This document shows positions 20,370-29,918 of a DNA stretch of 64,000 nucleotides, piece after piece. How positions within the stretch are numbered: position 1 is the stretch's first letter; each line of letters begins with the position of its first letter. The translations under genes were made by a program, and so were the position numbers. The notes beneath the pieces are model-generated. The model did no database searches. It was not told where the DNA came from and saw only the letters and a program-made list of their open reading frames with translations. The stretch comes from Marinomonas alcarazii (GTDB lineage Bacteria; Pseudomonadota; Gammaproteobacteria; Pseudomonadales; Marinomonadaceae), in NCBI RefSeq assembly GCF_003208215.1, contig NZ_QKLW01000001.1, positions 512,227 through 576,226 of the forward strand, written 5' to 3'.

Positions 20370-21614
20370 ATGGCCTGGAATGAACCGGGTAATAACGACA
20401 ATGACCCATGGAATCCAGATAAAAACCGTAATAATGGTGCTGGACGCCCAGATGGAGATCGTGAAAAGGAAACCAACAATGACCCATGGGGCCGCAAGCC
20501 TAGTGGGAATGAACAAGGTCCTCCAGATTTGGATGAGGCTTTCCAGAAATTGATGGGGATGCTAGGCGTTAAAAAGTCCCGTAAATCTGGTGGTTCTAAT
20601 GGTGGTGGCTCTAATTTTTCGGGCAAAATCGGTGGTGGTTTAATCGCTATTGCGCTGATTGCTCTGCTTGCTCTTTGGGCAGCTACGGGCATTTACCAAG
20701 TGGATCAGCAAGAACGAGGCGTAGTGCTTCGTCTAGGTAAATATCACTCTACAGTTATGCCAGGTCTGCATTGGAATCCTCCGATGATTGATACTGTTAG
20801 TAAGGTTAATGTGACGAAAGTTCGTTCCCATGACCATAAAGCACTTATGTTGACGGTGGATGATGCCATTGTTGAGGTTGGTGTTTCTGTTCAGTATTCG
20901 GTTCAAGATCCAAAGAACTTTTTGCTGAATGTTCGTAATCCTGAAGAGTCTTTGGCTCAGGCAACAGAAAGTGCTTTGCGCCATGTTGTGGGTAGCTCTG
21001 AAATGGATCAAATCTTAACGGAAGGTCGTGAGTTGTTAGCGTCAGAGGTTAAGGCTCGTATCCAAGACTACAGCAATGCTTATGGTACTGGTGTTTTGAT
21101 TTCGAAAGTTAACGTTGAAAATACGCAAGCACCAACTCAGGTGCAGGAAGCGTTTGATGACGTTATTAAGGCGAAAGAAGATGAGCTAAGAGTCCGTAAT
21201 GAAGCGGAGTCTTACGCAAATGGTATTATTCCTGAAGCACGTGGTCGTGCGCAGCGTATCAGAGAGGAAGCTGAAGCTTACCGTTCTGAGATTGTTGCTC
21301 GAGCAAGTGGTCAGGCTGATCGTTTTGATAGACTGTATCGAGAATATACGAAAGCGCCAGACGTTACTCGTCGCCGTTTGTATATTGAGACAATGGAATC
21401 CGTCTATAAAGATGTGAATAAGGTTGTTGTGGATACTGAAGGTGGAAATAACATGATGTATTTGCCTTTGGATCAGTTAATGAAGCAGCGTGCAGAGTCG
21501 TCTAAGGGGTCTGGGTCTTTGAATTCTAGCAATGTTGGAATGTTGACTGACCAAGTTCTTGAAGAGATTCGTAAACGTCAAAGTGCAACAATTCGTAGAG
21601 AGGGCAGAAACTAA
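20370..21614 (+). CDS. hflK: FtsH protease modulator HflK
   Basis: HflK forms with HflC a large membrane cage around the FtsH protease. The 414 residues contain a Gly/Asn/Asp-rich cytoplasmic N terminus (1-85), one membrane helix (about 91-110) and an SPFH/band-7 domain (about 113-300). An Ala/Glu/Arg-rich coiled coil and a C-terminal tail follow. The last codon overlaps the hflC start by one base (TAATG), which indicates coupled translation. Confidence 0.97.
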   Translation: MAWNEPGNNDNDPWNPDKNRNNGAGRPDGDREKETNNDPWGRKPSGNEQGPPDLDEAFQKLMGMLGVKKSRKSGGSNGGGSNFSGKIGGGLIAIALIALLALWAATGIYQVDQQERGVVLRLGKYHSTVMPGLHWNPPMIDTVSKVNVTKVRSHDHKALMLTVDDAIVEVGVSVQYSVQDPKNFLLNVRNPEESLAQATESALRHVVGSSEMDQILTEGRELLASEVKARIQDYSNAYGTGVLISKVNVENTQAPTQVQEAFDDVIKAKEDELRVRNEAESYANGIIPEARGRAQRIREEAEAYRSEIVARASGQADRFDRLYREYTKAPDVTRRRLYIETMESVYKDVNKVVVDTEGGNNMMYLPLDQLMKQRAESSKGSGSLNSSNVGMLTDQVLEEIRKRQSATIRREGRN

Positions 21615-22495
21615 TGAGAGGCTTTTCTTTTTCCGTTTTATTTGTTGCTCTTCTCGGTGTGCTAGTTGCTTCACAAACACTTTTTGTGGTGAGTGAAACA
21701 GAGCGTGCGGTTGTTCTTAAGTTTGGTGAAATTGTTCAGGATGATGTTCAGCCTGGCCTTCACTTTAAGCTTCCGATTATGAACGAAGTCAAAAAGTTTG
21801 ATGCTCGAATTTTGACAATGGACTCTCGTCCTCAGCGTTACTTAACGCTAGAGAAGAAGGCTGTTGTTGTGGATTCTTACGTCAAATGGAAGATAGACTC
21901 TGTAGCTAAGTATTACCAAGCAACGTCTGGTGATGAGTTTGTGGCGAACCGCGTTTTGTCTTCTCGTGTTGATACGGGACTTCGAAATAAATTCGGTGAG
22001 CGTACTATGCACGAAGTTGTTTCTGGTGAACGTGACCAGTTGATGACAGGTTTGCGTGATGAGCTAAATCAGGTTGCTCAAAATGAATTGGGTATCTCAA
22101 TTGTTGATATCCGAGTTAAGCGAATTGATTTACCGCCAGATGTTAGTGAGTCTGTTTATCAGCGAATGAGAACTGAGCGTGAGCGTGAAGCTCGTGATCA
22201 CAGATCGAAAGGTTTGGAGTTGGCTGAAGGTATTCGAGCAGATGCAGATCGTCAACAAGTCGTTTTAGAAGCAGAAGCACAGCGTGATGCTGAAATGATT
22301 CGTGGTGATGGTGATGCTAAAGCAGCCGCTATTTACTCTAAAGTTTATAAGCAGGATCCTGAGTTTTACGAGTTTTATCGTAGCCTTCAGGCCTATCGTG
22401 AAAGCTTTAGTGGTAGCAATGATTTGTTCGTGCTTGAGCCTGATAGTGAATTCTTCAAATATTTGAATAGCTCTACTAGCAGTGGTTCTAAATAG
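21614..22495 (+). CDS. hflC: FtsH protease modulator HflC
   Basis: The partner of HflK, 293 residues. An N-terminal membrane helix (about 5-22) is followed by an SPFH domain opening FVVSETERAVVLKFGEI, then the conserved RTEREREARDHRSKG segment and a charged coiled coil with AEAQRDAE. It overlaps hflK by one base. A terminator lies 70 nt downstream, before the DUF2065 gene. Confidence 0.97.
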   Translation: MRGFSFSVLFVALLGVLVASQTLFVVSETERAVVLKFGEIVQDDVQPGLHFKLPIMNEVKKFDARILTMDSRPQRYLTLEKKAVVVDSYVKWKIDSVAKYYQATSGDEFVANRVLSSRVDTGLRNKFGERTMHEVVSGERDQLMTGLRDELNQVAQNELGISIVDIRVKRIDLPPDVSESVYQRMRTEREREARDHRSKGLELAEGIRADADRQQVVLEAEAQRDAEMIRGDGDAKAAAIYSKVYKQDPEFYEFYRSLQAYRESFSGSNDLFVLEPDSEFFKYLNSSTSSGSK

Positions 22496-22564
22496 AGTAG
22501 ATATTCATCAATAATCGTGCATGAGACCTATTTGTTAAAATGGGAAACATGGTACTATTACACA

Positions 22565-22587
22565 AACCGGGCCAAGCCCGGTTTTTT
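22565..22587 (+). terminator. intrinsic terminator after hflC
   Basis: An 8-bp GC-rich stem AACCGGGC/GCCCGGTT (22565-22572 with 22576-22583) with a 3-nt loop runs into a T6 tract. It separates the hfq-hflXKC run from the DUF2065-hisZ-purA genes. Confidence 0.85.
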
Positions 22588-22610
22588 AATGGTCAAAATA
22601 AAGAGAATCT

Positions 22611-22808
22611 ATGCAGGAATTGTTGCAGTCGCTGCTGGTTGGCGTCAGCCTTTTATTGATCGCTGAGGGCTTTTTGCCGTTTTTAGTTCCGAATGTTTGG
22701 CGGGAGATAATGGTGAAAGCTATCGCGAGCTCAGATTTAAATTTACGTATTCTGGGCGCGGTTAGTATGTTTCTTGGATTAATGCTTCTTTTGCTGACTC
22801 GAAGCTAA
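22611..22808 (+). CDS. small membrane protein, DUF2065 (YjeT-like)
   Basis: 65 residues with two hydrophobic helices (about 4-27 and 44-62) joined by a short loop (PNVWREIM). Length, composition and position between hflC and purA match E. coli YjeT, a DUF2065 protein of unknown function. It starts 24 nt after the preceding terminator and is followed 12 nt later by hisZ. Confidence 0.85.
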   Translation: MQELLQSLLVGVSLLLIAEGFLPFLVPNVWREIMVKAIASSDLNLRILGAVSMFLGLMLLLLTRS

Positions 22809-22820
22809 GAGGACAATTTA

Positions 22821-23999
22821 ATGACATTAGCAGATCGCTGGTTACTTCCTGAGGGCGTTGATGAAGCGTTGCCTGAACAGGCGGCTAAGATCGAGCACCT
22901 TAGAAGAACTCTGCTTAATCTCCATGAGAGCTGGGGATATCACTTAGTAATACCTCCTCTATTAGAGTATCTGGATTCCCTTCTAACGGGAGCAGGCTCA
23001 GACCTAGAAATTGAAACCTTTAAAGTAATTGATCAGTTGTCAGGTCGACTTTTAGGTATTCGTGCCGATTTTACATCCCAAGTTGCTCGTATTGATGCTC
23101 ATTGTCTTAAAGATGATGGGGTGCAACGTTTGAGTTATTGCGGCAGTGTTTTAAGAACCATGCCGGCTGGCCTAGATGGCACACGTAGCCCTATACAATT
23201 AGGGGCAGAAATTTATGGTCATGGCGGCGTAGAAAGTGATGTTGAGGTTTTATCCTTGATGTTGCAAACCTTATCTACAGCCGGTTTGTCTAATCTTGTT
23301 CTTGATCTTGGGCATGTTGATGTGGTGAGTGGCGTTCTTGCTGCTTGCGATCTTAATGCAGATCAAGAAAGTAAGTTGATTGAATTATATAAGGCAAAAG
23401 ATTTGCCTGAACTTGACCGCTACGTGGAAAGTCTTGATGGCTTGAGTGCAGACCAGCAGCAGTGGTTAGTTGGTTTGCCGCGTTTGTGTGGTGGCAAAGA
23501 GGTATTGAAACGTGCGATGGATTTGTTGGGGAATGTGAATGAATCTATTCGTGAGGCCATTGTTTTGCTTCAAAAAGTGAGTGATTCAATTTGTCAGCGT
23601 TTTCCTAATGTAGGTCTTCATTTCGATCTAAGCGATTTGGTTTCCTATAGCTACCATACTGGTGTTGTTTTTGCGGCTTATGTTCCTGGTCATGGTAATG
23701 CCATTGCTCGAGGCGGACGCTATAACAATATTGGACAAGTGTTTGGTCGTTCACGCCCAGCTACGGGTTTTAGTACGGATGTGAAAGCCTTGGTTGCTTT
23801 AACTGATGTTGTGGTGAATAAGCCAAAAACGGTTCTGTCGCCAATTTGCTCAAGCGATGCGCTTTGGCAGAAAGCAAACTCCTTACGAAGTGAAGGGTAT
23901 CGAGTGATAGAGGTCTTGGATGATGTCTACGCTGGAGATGCGGACTTTAAGTTGGAATTTGTTGATGAGACTTGGCAGTTGATGCCGATTCAGAGCTAG
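22821..23999 (+). CDS. hisZ: ATP phosphoribosyltransferase regulatory subunit HisZ
   Basis: HisZ is a histidyl-tRNA synthetase paralogue that lacks aminoacylation activity and activates the short form of HisG in the first step of histidine synthesis. The 392 residues show the class II synthetase fold with RADFTSQVARIDAH and the ARGGRYNNIG block; the C-terminal anticodon-binding domain of true HisRS is missing. Its presence implies a short HisG elsewhere in the genome. A location before purA is typical of Pseudomonas and its relatives. Confidence 0.95.
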   Translation: MTLADRWLLPEGVDEALPEQAAKIEHLRRTLLNLHESWGYHLVIPPLLEYLDSLLTGAGSDLEIETFKVIDQLSGRLLGIRADFTSQVARIDAHCLKDDGVQRLSYCGSVLRTMPAGLDGTRSPIQLGAEIYGHGGVESDVEVLSLMLQTLSTAGLSNLVLDLGHVDVVSGVLAACDLNADQESKLIELYKAKDLPELDRYVESLDGLSADQQQWLVGLPRLCGGKEVLKRAMDLLGNVNESIREAIVLLQKVSDSICQRFPNVGLHFDLSDLVSYSYHTGVVFAAYVPGHGNAIARGGRYNNIGQVFGRSRPATGFSTDVKALVALTDVVVNKPKTVLSPICSSDALWQKANSLRSEGYRVIEVLDDVYAGDADFKLEFVDETWQLMPIQS

Positions 24000-24022
24000 A
24001 ATTTTCTTTAAGAACTATCTAA

Positions 24023-25336
<1,314 letters not shown>

Positions 25337-25360
25337 TTTGATTTGTTTAATGGGGTGATT

Positions 25361-25389
25361 AAAAAGCTGCTTTTTTAGCGGCTTTTTTT
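25361..25389 (+). terminator. intrinsic terminator after purA
   Basis: A 10-bp stem with one G-U pair (25361-25370 with 25378-25387) and a T/A loop runs into a T-rich tail. Confidence 0.85.
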
Positions 25390-25429
25390 GTATTTTTAAC
25401 TCGCTAAGTTCATCTTATTAGCATTCTTT

Positions 25430-25444
25430 GTAAATAGAGTGAAA
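25430..25444 (+). promoter_or_regulatory. candidate CpxR box upstream of the CpxR-like gene
   Basis: The sequence GTAAA-TAGAG-TGAAA matches the known CpxR site (two GTAAA repeats 5 nt apart) with one mismatch in the second repeat. It lies about 100 nt before the response regulator start, a position suited to autoregulation. Short A-rich motifs arise by chance, so this is a candidate only. Confidence 0.4.
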
Positions 25445-25541
25445 AGAGGGGGCGGTGTTTGTTGGGGGCTGATGTAATATTTACAATTGAAATTAGGGCA
25501 GCGTATTTGCTGTTTGAATAGTAAAATGAAGAGGAATATTT

Positions 25542-26240
25542 ATGGTTAAGTTATTGCTTGCTGATGATGATGCTCGTTTATCGGATTTGATTAAAGAGTA
25601 CTTTGATGGTGAGGGTTATGATGTCACTCATGCTTGGAATGGCAGAGAGGCGTTGGAGCTTATGGCTGTGAATATGCCGGATATTGTTATTCTTGATGTT
25701 ATGATGCCTGAGTTAGATGGGTTTGAAACGTTAAAGCAAATCCGTAATAAGAGTGCGGTGCCGGTTATTATGTTGACTGCCAAGGGTGATGATATTGATC
25801 GTATTCTTGGTTTGGAAATGGGTGCGGATGATTATTTGTCTAAGCCGTTTAACCCGCGTGAGTTGCTAGCACGTATCAAGGCTATTATGCGTCGTGCAAG
25901 CCAAGAACGTGAAGATGATCCTACTGCTGACATTGAGCTTTCTGGTGTGTTGCTACGTCGTAAGGATCGTACGGTTTATTTGAATGGTGAGTTGGTTGAG
26001 TTGACGACGTCTGAATATACACTGCTTGAGTGTATGTTAATGGCGCCAGGTCAGGTGTTGACTAAGCAGGAGCTTTCAGAAAAAGCTTTAGGTCGTAAAT
26101 TAACTATGTATGATCGCAGTTTAGATATGCATATTAGTAATTTGCGTAAAAAAATTGGTAATTTAGAAAATGGTGATCCTCGGATTAAAACAGTACGAGG
26201 TGTTGGTTATATATTTGTATCGAATGAGCAAGGTGCTTAG
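25542..26240 (+). CDS. OmpR-family response regulator, CpxR-like
   Basis: 232 residues. The receiver domain (1-115) has the acidic cluster DDD at 8-10, phosphoacceptor D52 in VILDVMMPELDG, and K in LSKPFNPREL. The DNA-binding winged helix (about 130-228) has the YTLLECMLMAPGQVLTKQELSE and RGVGYIF features of the OmpR class. Sequence character is closest to CpxR among E. coli regulators, and a CpxR-type box lies upstream. The kinase gene follows after 6 nt. GAGGA supplies the Shine-Dalgarno. The likely role is envelope-stress response, by analogy. Confidence 0.92.
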   Translation: MVKLLLADDDARLSDLIKEYFDGEGYDVTHAWNGREALELMAVNMPDIVILDVMMPELDGFETLKQIRNKSAVPVIMLTAKGDDIDRILGLEMGADDYLSKPFNPRELLARIKAIMRRASQEREDDPTADIELSGVLLRRKDRTVYLNGELVELTTSEYTLLECMLMAPGQVLTKQELSEKALGRKLTMYDRSLDMHISNLRKKIGNLENGDPRIKTVRGVGYIFVSNEQGA

Positions 26241-26246
26241 TTTTTC

Positions 26247-27554
26247 ATGAAAAATACTTTTCTGCGCGTGTTTTTGGTTGTACTGCTGTCAAACATTGTT
26301 GTTGTCAGTATTGGTCTAGGGATGGTCCAATTTATTCAAAAACGCAATCAGGTATCAGCTGACTTGCTCGGAGATGTGGGTGTTCAGTTGGTGGCTGGGT
26401 ATGAAAAGTTCGGTATAGACTCCTTGCAAGAGGAAACCGAAAAAGCTGAGAAGCGGCTGTCTGGTACGATTTATTTATATCAGGAAAATGGTCGTCCTCT
26501 ATTAAAGCCATTGCCTCGTAACTTTAGGGAGCAAAACACGCCTGATGCAACAGGTCGTCCTTCGGCGGACTTTTTGCACAGCCAGTTTATTCAGGTGATA
26601 GGTGGGAATAATGTCCAGTATTTGCTGATATTTAAACCAAACCCTGAAATTAACTCGCTTGCACCAGAGGCTGTGGTTGGATTTTCATTGTTAGGCTTGT
26701 TGGTTTCGAGTGGTGTGTTGGCTTATTGGTTATTAGGTCCTTTGCTTAAGTTGCAGCGAGTTGCTCGCTCATTTGGTCAAGGGGATATGACGGCAAGGGT
26801 CGAGAATAAGTTGGCTCGACGGAGTGATGCTGTTGGTAAGTTGGCGCGTGAGTTTAATGAAATGGCGGTGCGAATTGAGACGCTCTTATCCTCTAAAGAG
26901 CGCTTGATGCGTGATGTGTCTCATGAACTTAGAACGCCATTGGCTCGAATTGAAGTGGCTTTGACCATCGCTGAGGATAAATATGGTTTAGAAGCTCAAA
27001 AAGGCTATTTATCTAGGATTCGCACGGAACTGCATGAGCTGGATGAATTGATTGGTCAGGTTCTTACGTTGAGTCGACTTGAGGCGGCTTCTTTGATCAA
27101 AGAAGAAATGAATCTACGTCAGTGGCTCGATGACATTGTGGCTGATGTTAGTTTTGAGAGTCAGCTTAAAGGAATTACTGTTACGCGATTGGGGCGAGCG
27201 CCTAAAACCATATTGGGTGATCCGCTTCAGTTACGACATGCTATTGAAAACGTGCTTCGTAATGCCTGCTTTTATGCAGGGTGTGGTGGTGTGATCGAGG
27301 TCGAAACGAGTGAAAAGGCTGGGATGGCTTACATATATGTACGCGATAACGGCCCCGGTGTATCTGATGATAAATTAGAGAAGATTTTCCATGCCTTTTA
27401 TCGATCCTCTGAAGCGCGAGAGGCTAATAGCGGTGGCTTTGGTGTTGGGCTTACTATATCTCAGCGAATAATTCGGGCTCATAAAGGGCAGATAACGGCA
27501 AAAAACCGAGAAGAAGGTGGCTTGGAGGTGTGTTTTCAGTTGCCTGTTGCTTAA
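26247..27554 (+). CDS. sensor histidine kinase, CpxA-like
   Basis: 435 residues. Membrane helix 1 (about 6-28) is followed by a periplasmic sensor of roughly 115 residues, helix 2 (about 147-169), a HAMP linker, and a HisKA domain with phospho-accepting H226 in VSHELRTPL. The HATPase domain has N (ENVLRNACFYA), G1 (DNGPGV) and G2 (GFGVGL) boxes. It is the cognate kinase of the preceding regulator. The periplasmic part is shorter than I recall for E. coli CpxA, so the stimulus may differ. Confidence 0.92.
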   Translation: MKNTFLRVFLVVLLSNIVVVSIGLGMVQFIQKRNQVSADLLGDVGVQLVAGYEKFGIDSLQEETEKAEKRLSGTIYLYQENGRPLLKPLPRNFREQNTPDATGRPSADFLHSQFIQVIGGNNVQYLLIFKPNPEINSLAPEAVVGFSLLGLLVSSGVLAYWLLGPLLKLQRVARSFGQGDMTARVENKLARRSDAVGKLAREFNEMAVRIETLLSSKERLMRDVSHELRTPLARIEVALTIAEDKYGLEAQKGYLSRIRTELHELDELIGQVLTLSRLEAASLIKEEMNLRQWLDDIVADVSFESQLKGITVTRLGRAPKTILGDPLQLRHAIENVLRNACFYAGCGGVIEVETSEKAGMAYIYVRDNGPGVSDDKLEKIFHAFYRSSEAREANSGGFGVGLTISQRIIRAHKGQITAKNREEGGLEVCFQLPVA

Positions 27555-27603
27555 TCTGTAATATTTTAAAATCGAATAAAATTTTCTGTTGGCAAGAAAG
27601 CGC

Positions 27604-27632
27604 TTGTTATTACCTGCGTAGATAAGTAATAT
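27604..27632 (+). promoter_or_regulatory. rnpB promoter
   Basis: The -35 TTGTTA (27604-27609), a 17-nt spacer and the -10 TAATAT (27627-27632) are followed by a GC-rich discriminator GCGCGTCG. The predicted start coincides with the first bases of the RNase P RNA. Confidence 0.65.
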
Positions 27633-27637
27633 GCGCG

Positions 27638-27988
27638 TCGCAAGTTGGCTAGGCAGTCGCCGCTCAATTTATTGGGGGGAGGAAAGTCCGGGCTTCGCAG
27701 GGTAAAGTGCCAGGTAACGCCTGGGGGGCGTGAGCCTACGGAAAGTGCAGCAGAAAATATACCGCCTAAGCAGTTTACTGCCGGTAAGGTTGAAATGGTG
27801 CGGTAAGAGCGCACCGCGCGACTGGCAACAGTTCGTGGCAAGGTAAACCCCACTTGAAGCAAGACCAAATAGGAACTCTTTGGCGTGACCCGCGCTGAGT
27901 TCGGGTAGGTTGCTAAAGACGTGCAGTGATGTACGTATTAGATGAATGACTGTCCACGACAGAACCCGGCTTATCGGCCAACTTGCAC
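27638..27988 (+). ncRNA. rnpB: RNase P RNA, bacterial class A
   Basis: The catalytic RNA that removes 5' leaders from tRNA precursors. Both ends form the P1 helix (GCAAGTTGGC at 27640-27649 with GCCAACTTGC at 27977-27986). The universal core is present: GAGGAAAGTCCGGGC near 27680, AGGTAACGCCTGG-type P7-P10 sequence, and ACAGAACCCGGCTTA at the 3' side. The length of about 350 nt fits class A. It has its own promoter and sits between the two-component system and the dcw cluster. Confidence 0.95.
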
Positions 27989-28129
27989 ATTTCCCTTCTT
28001 TTTTATTCCTTTGTCGCTTGAGCGATATTCTTTGTACACCTTTGCTTTTTTCGTAGATCTGCTTTCAAAAGAAGTTGTTGTTTTCCCTTTTATTTTTTTC
28101 GTGATTGTTCTTAAGCCTAGACTTTTGTG

Positions 28130-28153
28130 GCCGCCTTTTTTGGCGGCTTTTTT
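28130..28153 (+). terminator. intrinsic terminator downstream of rnpB
   Basis: The stem GCCGCC/GGCGGC (28130-28135 with 28142-28147), with a T6 loop and a T6 tail, lies 140 nt after the rnpB 3' end and before mraZ. It probably ends the rnpB precursor and insulates the dcw cluster. Confidence 0.75.
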
Positions 28154-28224
28154 GTGTCTGTCGTTTTTCTATTTTAATTATTATCGATATTTTTTTACTA
28201 TTTTTCCAAAAAAGTGTTAAATTG

Positions 28225-28269
28225 TGGGATAAAGTGTCGATAAGTGGGATATGACAATGTTTCGTGGGA
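28225..28269 (+). promoter_or_regulatory. MraZ operator: phased TGGGA repeats at the head of the dcw cluster
   Basis: TGGGA occurs at 28225, 28245 and 28265, with a degenerate copy TGTCG at 28235; all lie on one 10-nt register. MraZ is known to bind TGGGN repeats spaced by 5 nt upstream of its own gene. The third site also supplies the GGGA Shine-Dalgarno for mraZ, and the last lies inside the coding sequence (codons 3-5). Confidence 0.75.
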
Positions 28270-28712
28270 TTCATCAGGTAAGCGTTGATGTGAAGGGGCG
28301 AATGTCGCTCCCTGCACGCTTGCGCGATGATCTCGCCCAATATGACGATGATGGTGTCGTCGTTACCATTGATCCCGTGTCGAGATGCTTGTTGCTTTAC
28401 CCCTTGTCAGAGTGGGAACAGATCCAGCAAAAGTTAGATAAGTTGCCAACTTTCCAGCCACAAGCGCGCCGTTTACAGCGTCTTTTAGTTGGTCATGCGA
28501 CTGATTTAGAAGTGGATAAAGCTGGGCGAATTTTGCTTCCTGCGCCACTGCGTGAATTTGCTCGACTGGATAAAAAGCTGACGATTCTTGGTCAAGGCAA
28601 AAAATTAGAAATTTGGAGCCAAGAAGAGTGGGAAGCACAACGAGAAGATTATTTGTCCCAAGATGCTCTTGGAGACTTACAAACTGAAACCATGATGGAT
28701 ATTTCTTTATGA
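28257..28712 (+). CDS. mraZ: transcriptional regulator MraZ
   Basis: A 151-residue protein with two tandem AbrB-like (SpoVT) domains, each containing the DxxGR signature: VDVKGRMSLPARLRD near residue 12 and VDKAGRILLPAPLRE near residue 88. MraZ represses its own dcw promoter and counters RsmH. The start at 28257 (MFRGI) matches the family and has GGGA 7 nt upstream; an ATG two codons earlier (28251) is less likely. Its end overlaps rsmH by 4 nt. Confidence 0.97.
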   Translation: MFRGIHQVSVDVKGRMSLPARLRDDLAQYDDDGVVVTIDPVSRCLLLYPLSEWEQIQQKLDKLPTFQPQARRLQRLLVGHATDLEVDKAGRILLPAPLREFARLDKKLTILGQGKKLEIWSQEEWEAQREDYLSQDALGDLQTETMMDISL

Positions 28713-29647
28713 CAAAGACGATGGCAGAACACATAAGCGTCATGCTTAATGAGTCCGTCGATATGCTCGTAACTGACACGAATGGCCTGTATGTAGACGG
28801 GACGTTTGGCCGTGGGGGGCATACTCGTTTGGTTTTAGACCGATTAGACAAAGGCCGATTGCTGGGATTTGACAAAGATCCTGTGGCAATAGGTTATGGC
28901 AAAGCATTAGAGCAAGAAGATTCACGCTTCTCTATTGTTCAAGACAGTTTCGCGAACATGGCTGAGCATATTTCAAGTGTGTTTGGTGTTGATAGAGTGG
29001 ATGGCGTGATGATGGATTTGGGGGTTTCTTCTCCTCAAATTGACGATGCTGAACGTGGCTTTAGTTTTATGAATGATGGCCCGCTTGATATGCGCATGAA
29101 TCCAGATAAAGGCTTAAGTGCTGCTGAATGGATTGCTTCTGCTGGTGAAAAAGAAATGGCCGATGTGATGTATCAATATGGCGAAGAGCGATTCTCCCGT
29201 CGTATTGCGAAGGCGATTTGTGAGTACCGTGCACATACTCCAATCCTGACAACGCTTCAGCTTTCTAAAATTGTTGCTGAGGCTAACCCTGCTTGGGAAA
29301 AAGGCAAAAATCCAGCGACTAGAGCATTTCAGGGTATCCGAATTCATATCAATAATGAGTTAGGCGACTTGGAAGTAGGCTTAGATGCGGCGGCAGAAGC
29401 ATTGAAAGTGGGTGGGCGCTTGGCGGTTATCAGTTTTCATTCTCTTGAAGATCGAATTGTTAAGCGCTTTATGAAGTTGAAATCAAAAGGGCCTGAGCTG
29501 CCAAGACATTTGCCTATTCGTAACGCACACCTCGACATTAAATTTAAGACGGTTGGTAAAGCGATTAAGCCTTCTCAATCAGAGGTGAGTGAAAATGTGC
29601 GCTCGCGTAGCGCTGTGTTACGAGTGTTGGAGCGAGTCAGTGATTAA
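28709..29647 (+). CDS. rsmH: 16S rRNA (cytosine-N4) methyltransferase RsmH
   Basis: RsmH methylates N4 of C1402 in 16S rRNA. The 312 residues contain YVDGTFGRGGHTRLVLD (SAM motif I), MMDLGVSSPQIDDAERGFSF-type conserved sequence, AFQGIRIHINNELG and ISFHSLEDRIVKRF. The ATGA overlap with mraZ shows translational coupling. Its last 8 nt overlap the ftsL start. Confidence 0.98.
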   Translation: MTKTMAEHISVMLNESVDMLVTDTNGLYVDGTFGRGGHTRLVLDRLDKGRLLGFDKDPVAIGYGKALEQEDSRFSIVQDSFANMAEHISSVFGVDRVDGVMMDLGVSSPQIDDAERGFSFMNDGPLDMRMNPDKGLSAAEWIASAGEKEMADVMYQYGEERFSRRIAKAICEYRAHTPILTTLQLSKIVAEANPAWEKGKNPATRAFQGIRIHINNELGDLEVGLDAAAEALKVGGRLAVISFHSLEDRIVKRFMKLKSKGPELPRHLPIRNAHLDIKFKTVGKAIKPSQSEVSENVRSRSAVLRVLERVSD

Positions 29648-29918
29648 GTCGCGCTTTTCGCCGCTGGTGTTTGCTGTCGGTGTCGTGTTGCTGGCTATCG
29701 TTTCAATTGCTGTTGTTATTCAAGTTTACGACTTTAGAAAAGACTTTTCTTACCTTCAAACGTTGAAGCAAGACGAAGTGGATTATGAAGTGAAATGGGG
29801 GCAGTTGCTTCTTGAGCAAAGTGCTCTGACTCAGCCTAGCCGCTTAGAGCAAGCGGCTATTAAAGATTTAAATATGCATGCTCCTTCTCAGGATGAATTG
29901 ATAATAGTGAAACCATGA
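29640..29918 (+). CDS. ftsL: cell division protein FtsL
   Basis: A 92-residue bitopic divisome protein that forms a trimer with FtsQ and FtsB and activates FtsWI. The start is GTG at 29640, with GGAG 7 nt upstream, inside the end of rsmH; the frame is open further upstream but only as an rsmH shadow. A short basic N terminus (IKSRFSP) precedes the membrane helix (about 8-28), followed by a periplasmic coiled coil. It overlaps ftsI by ATGA. Similarity within this family is low, so position is the main evidence. Confidence 0.9.
   Translation: MIKSRFSPLVFAVGVVLLAIVSIAVVIQVYDFRKDFSYLQTLKQDEVDYEVKWGQLLLEQSALTQPSRLEQAAIKDLNMHAPSQDELIIVKP

Noticed and set aside
27942..28220. 92-codon frame downstream of rnpB
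   Set aside because: It begins inside the RNase P RNA and ends past a terminator; the Phe-rich composition simply reflects T-rich DNA.
28363..28875. 170-codon minus-strand frame across mraZ and rsmH
   Set aside because: It overlaps two certain genes and looks like codon-bias shadow.
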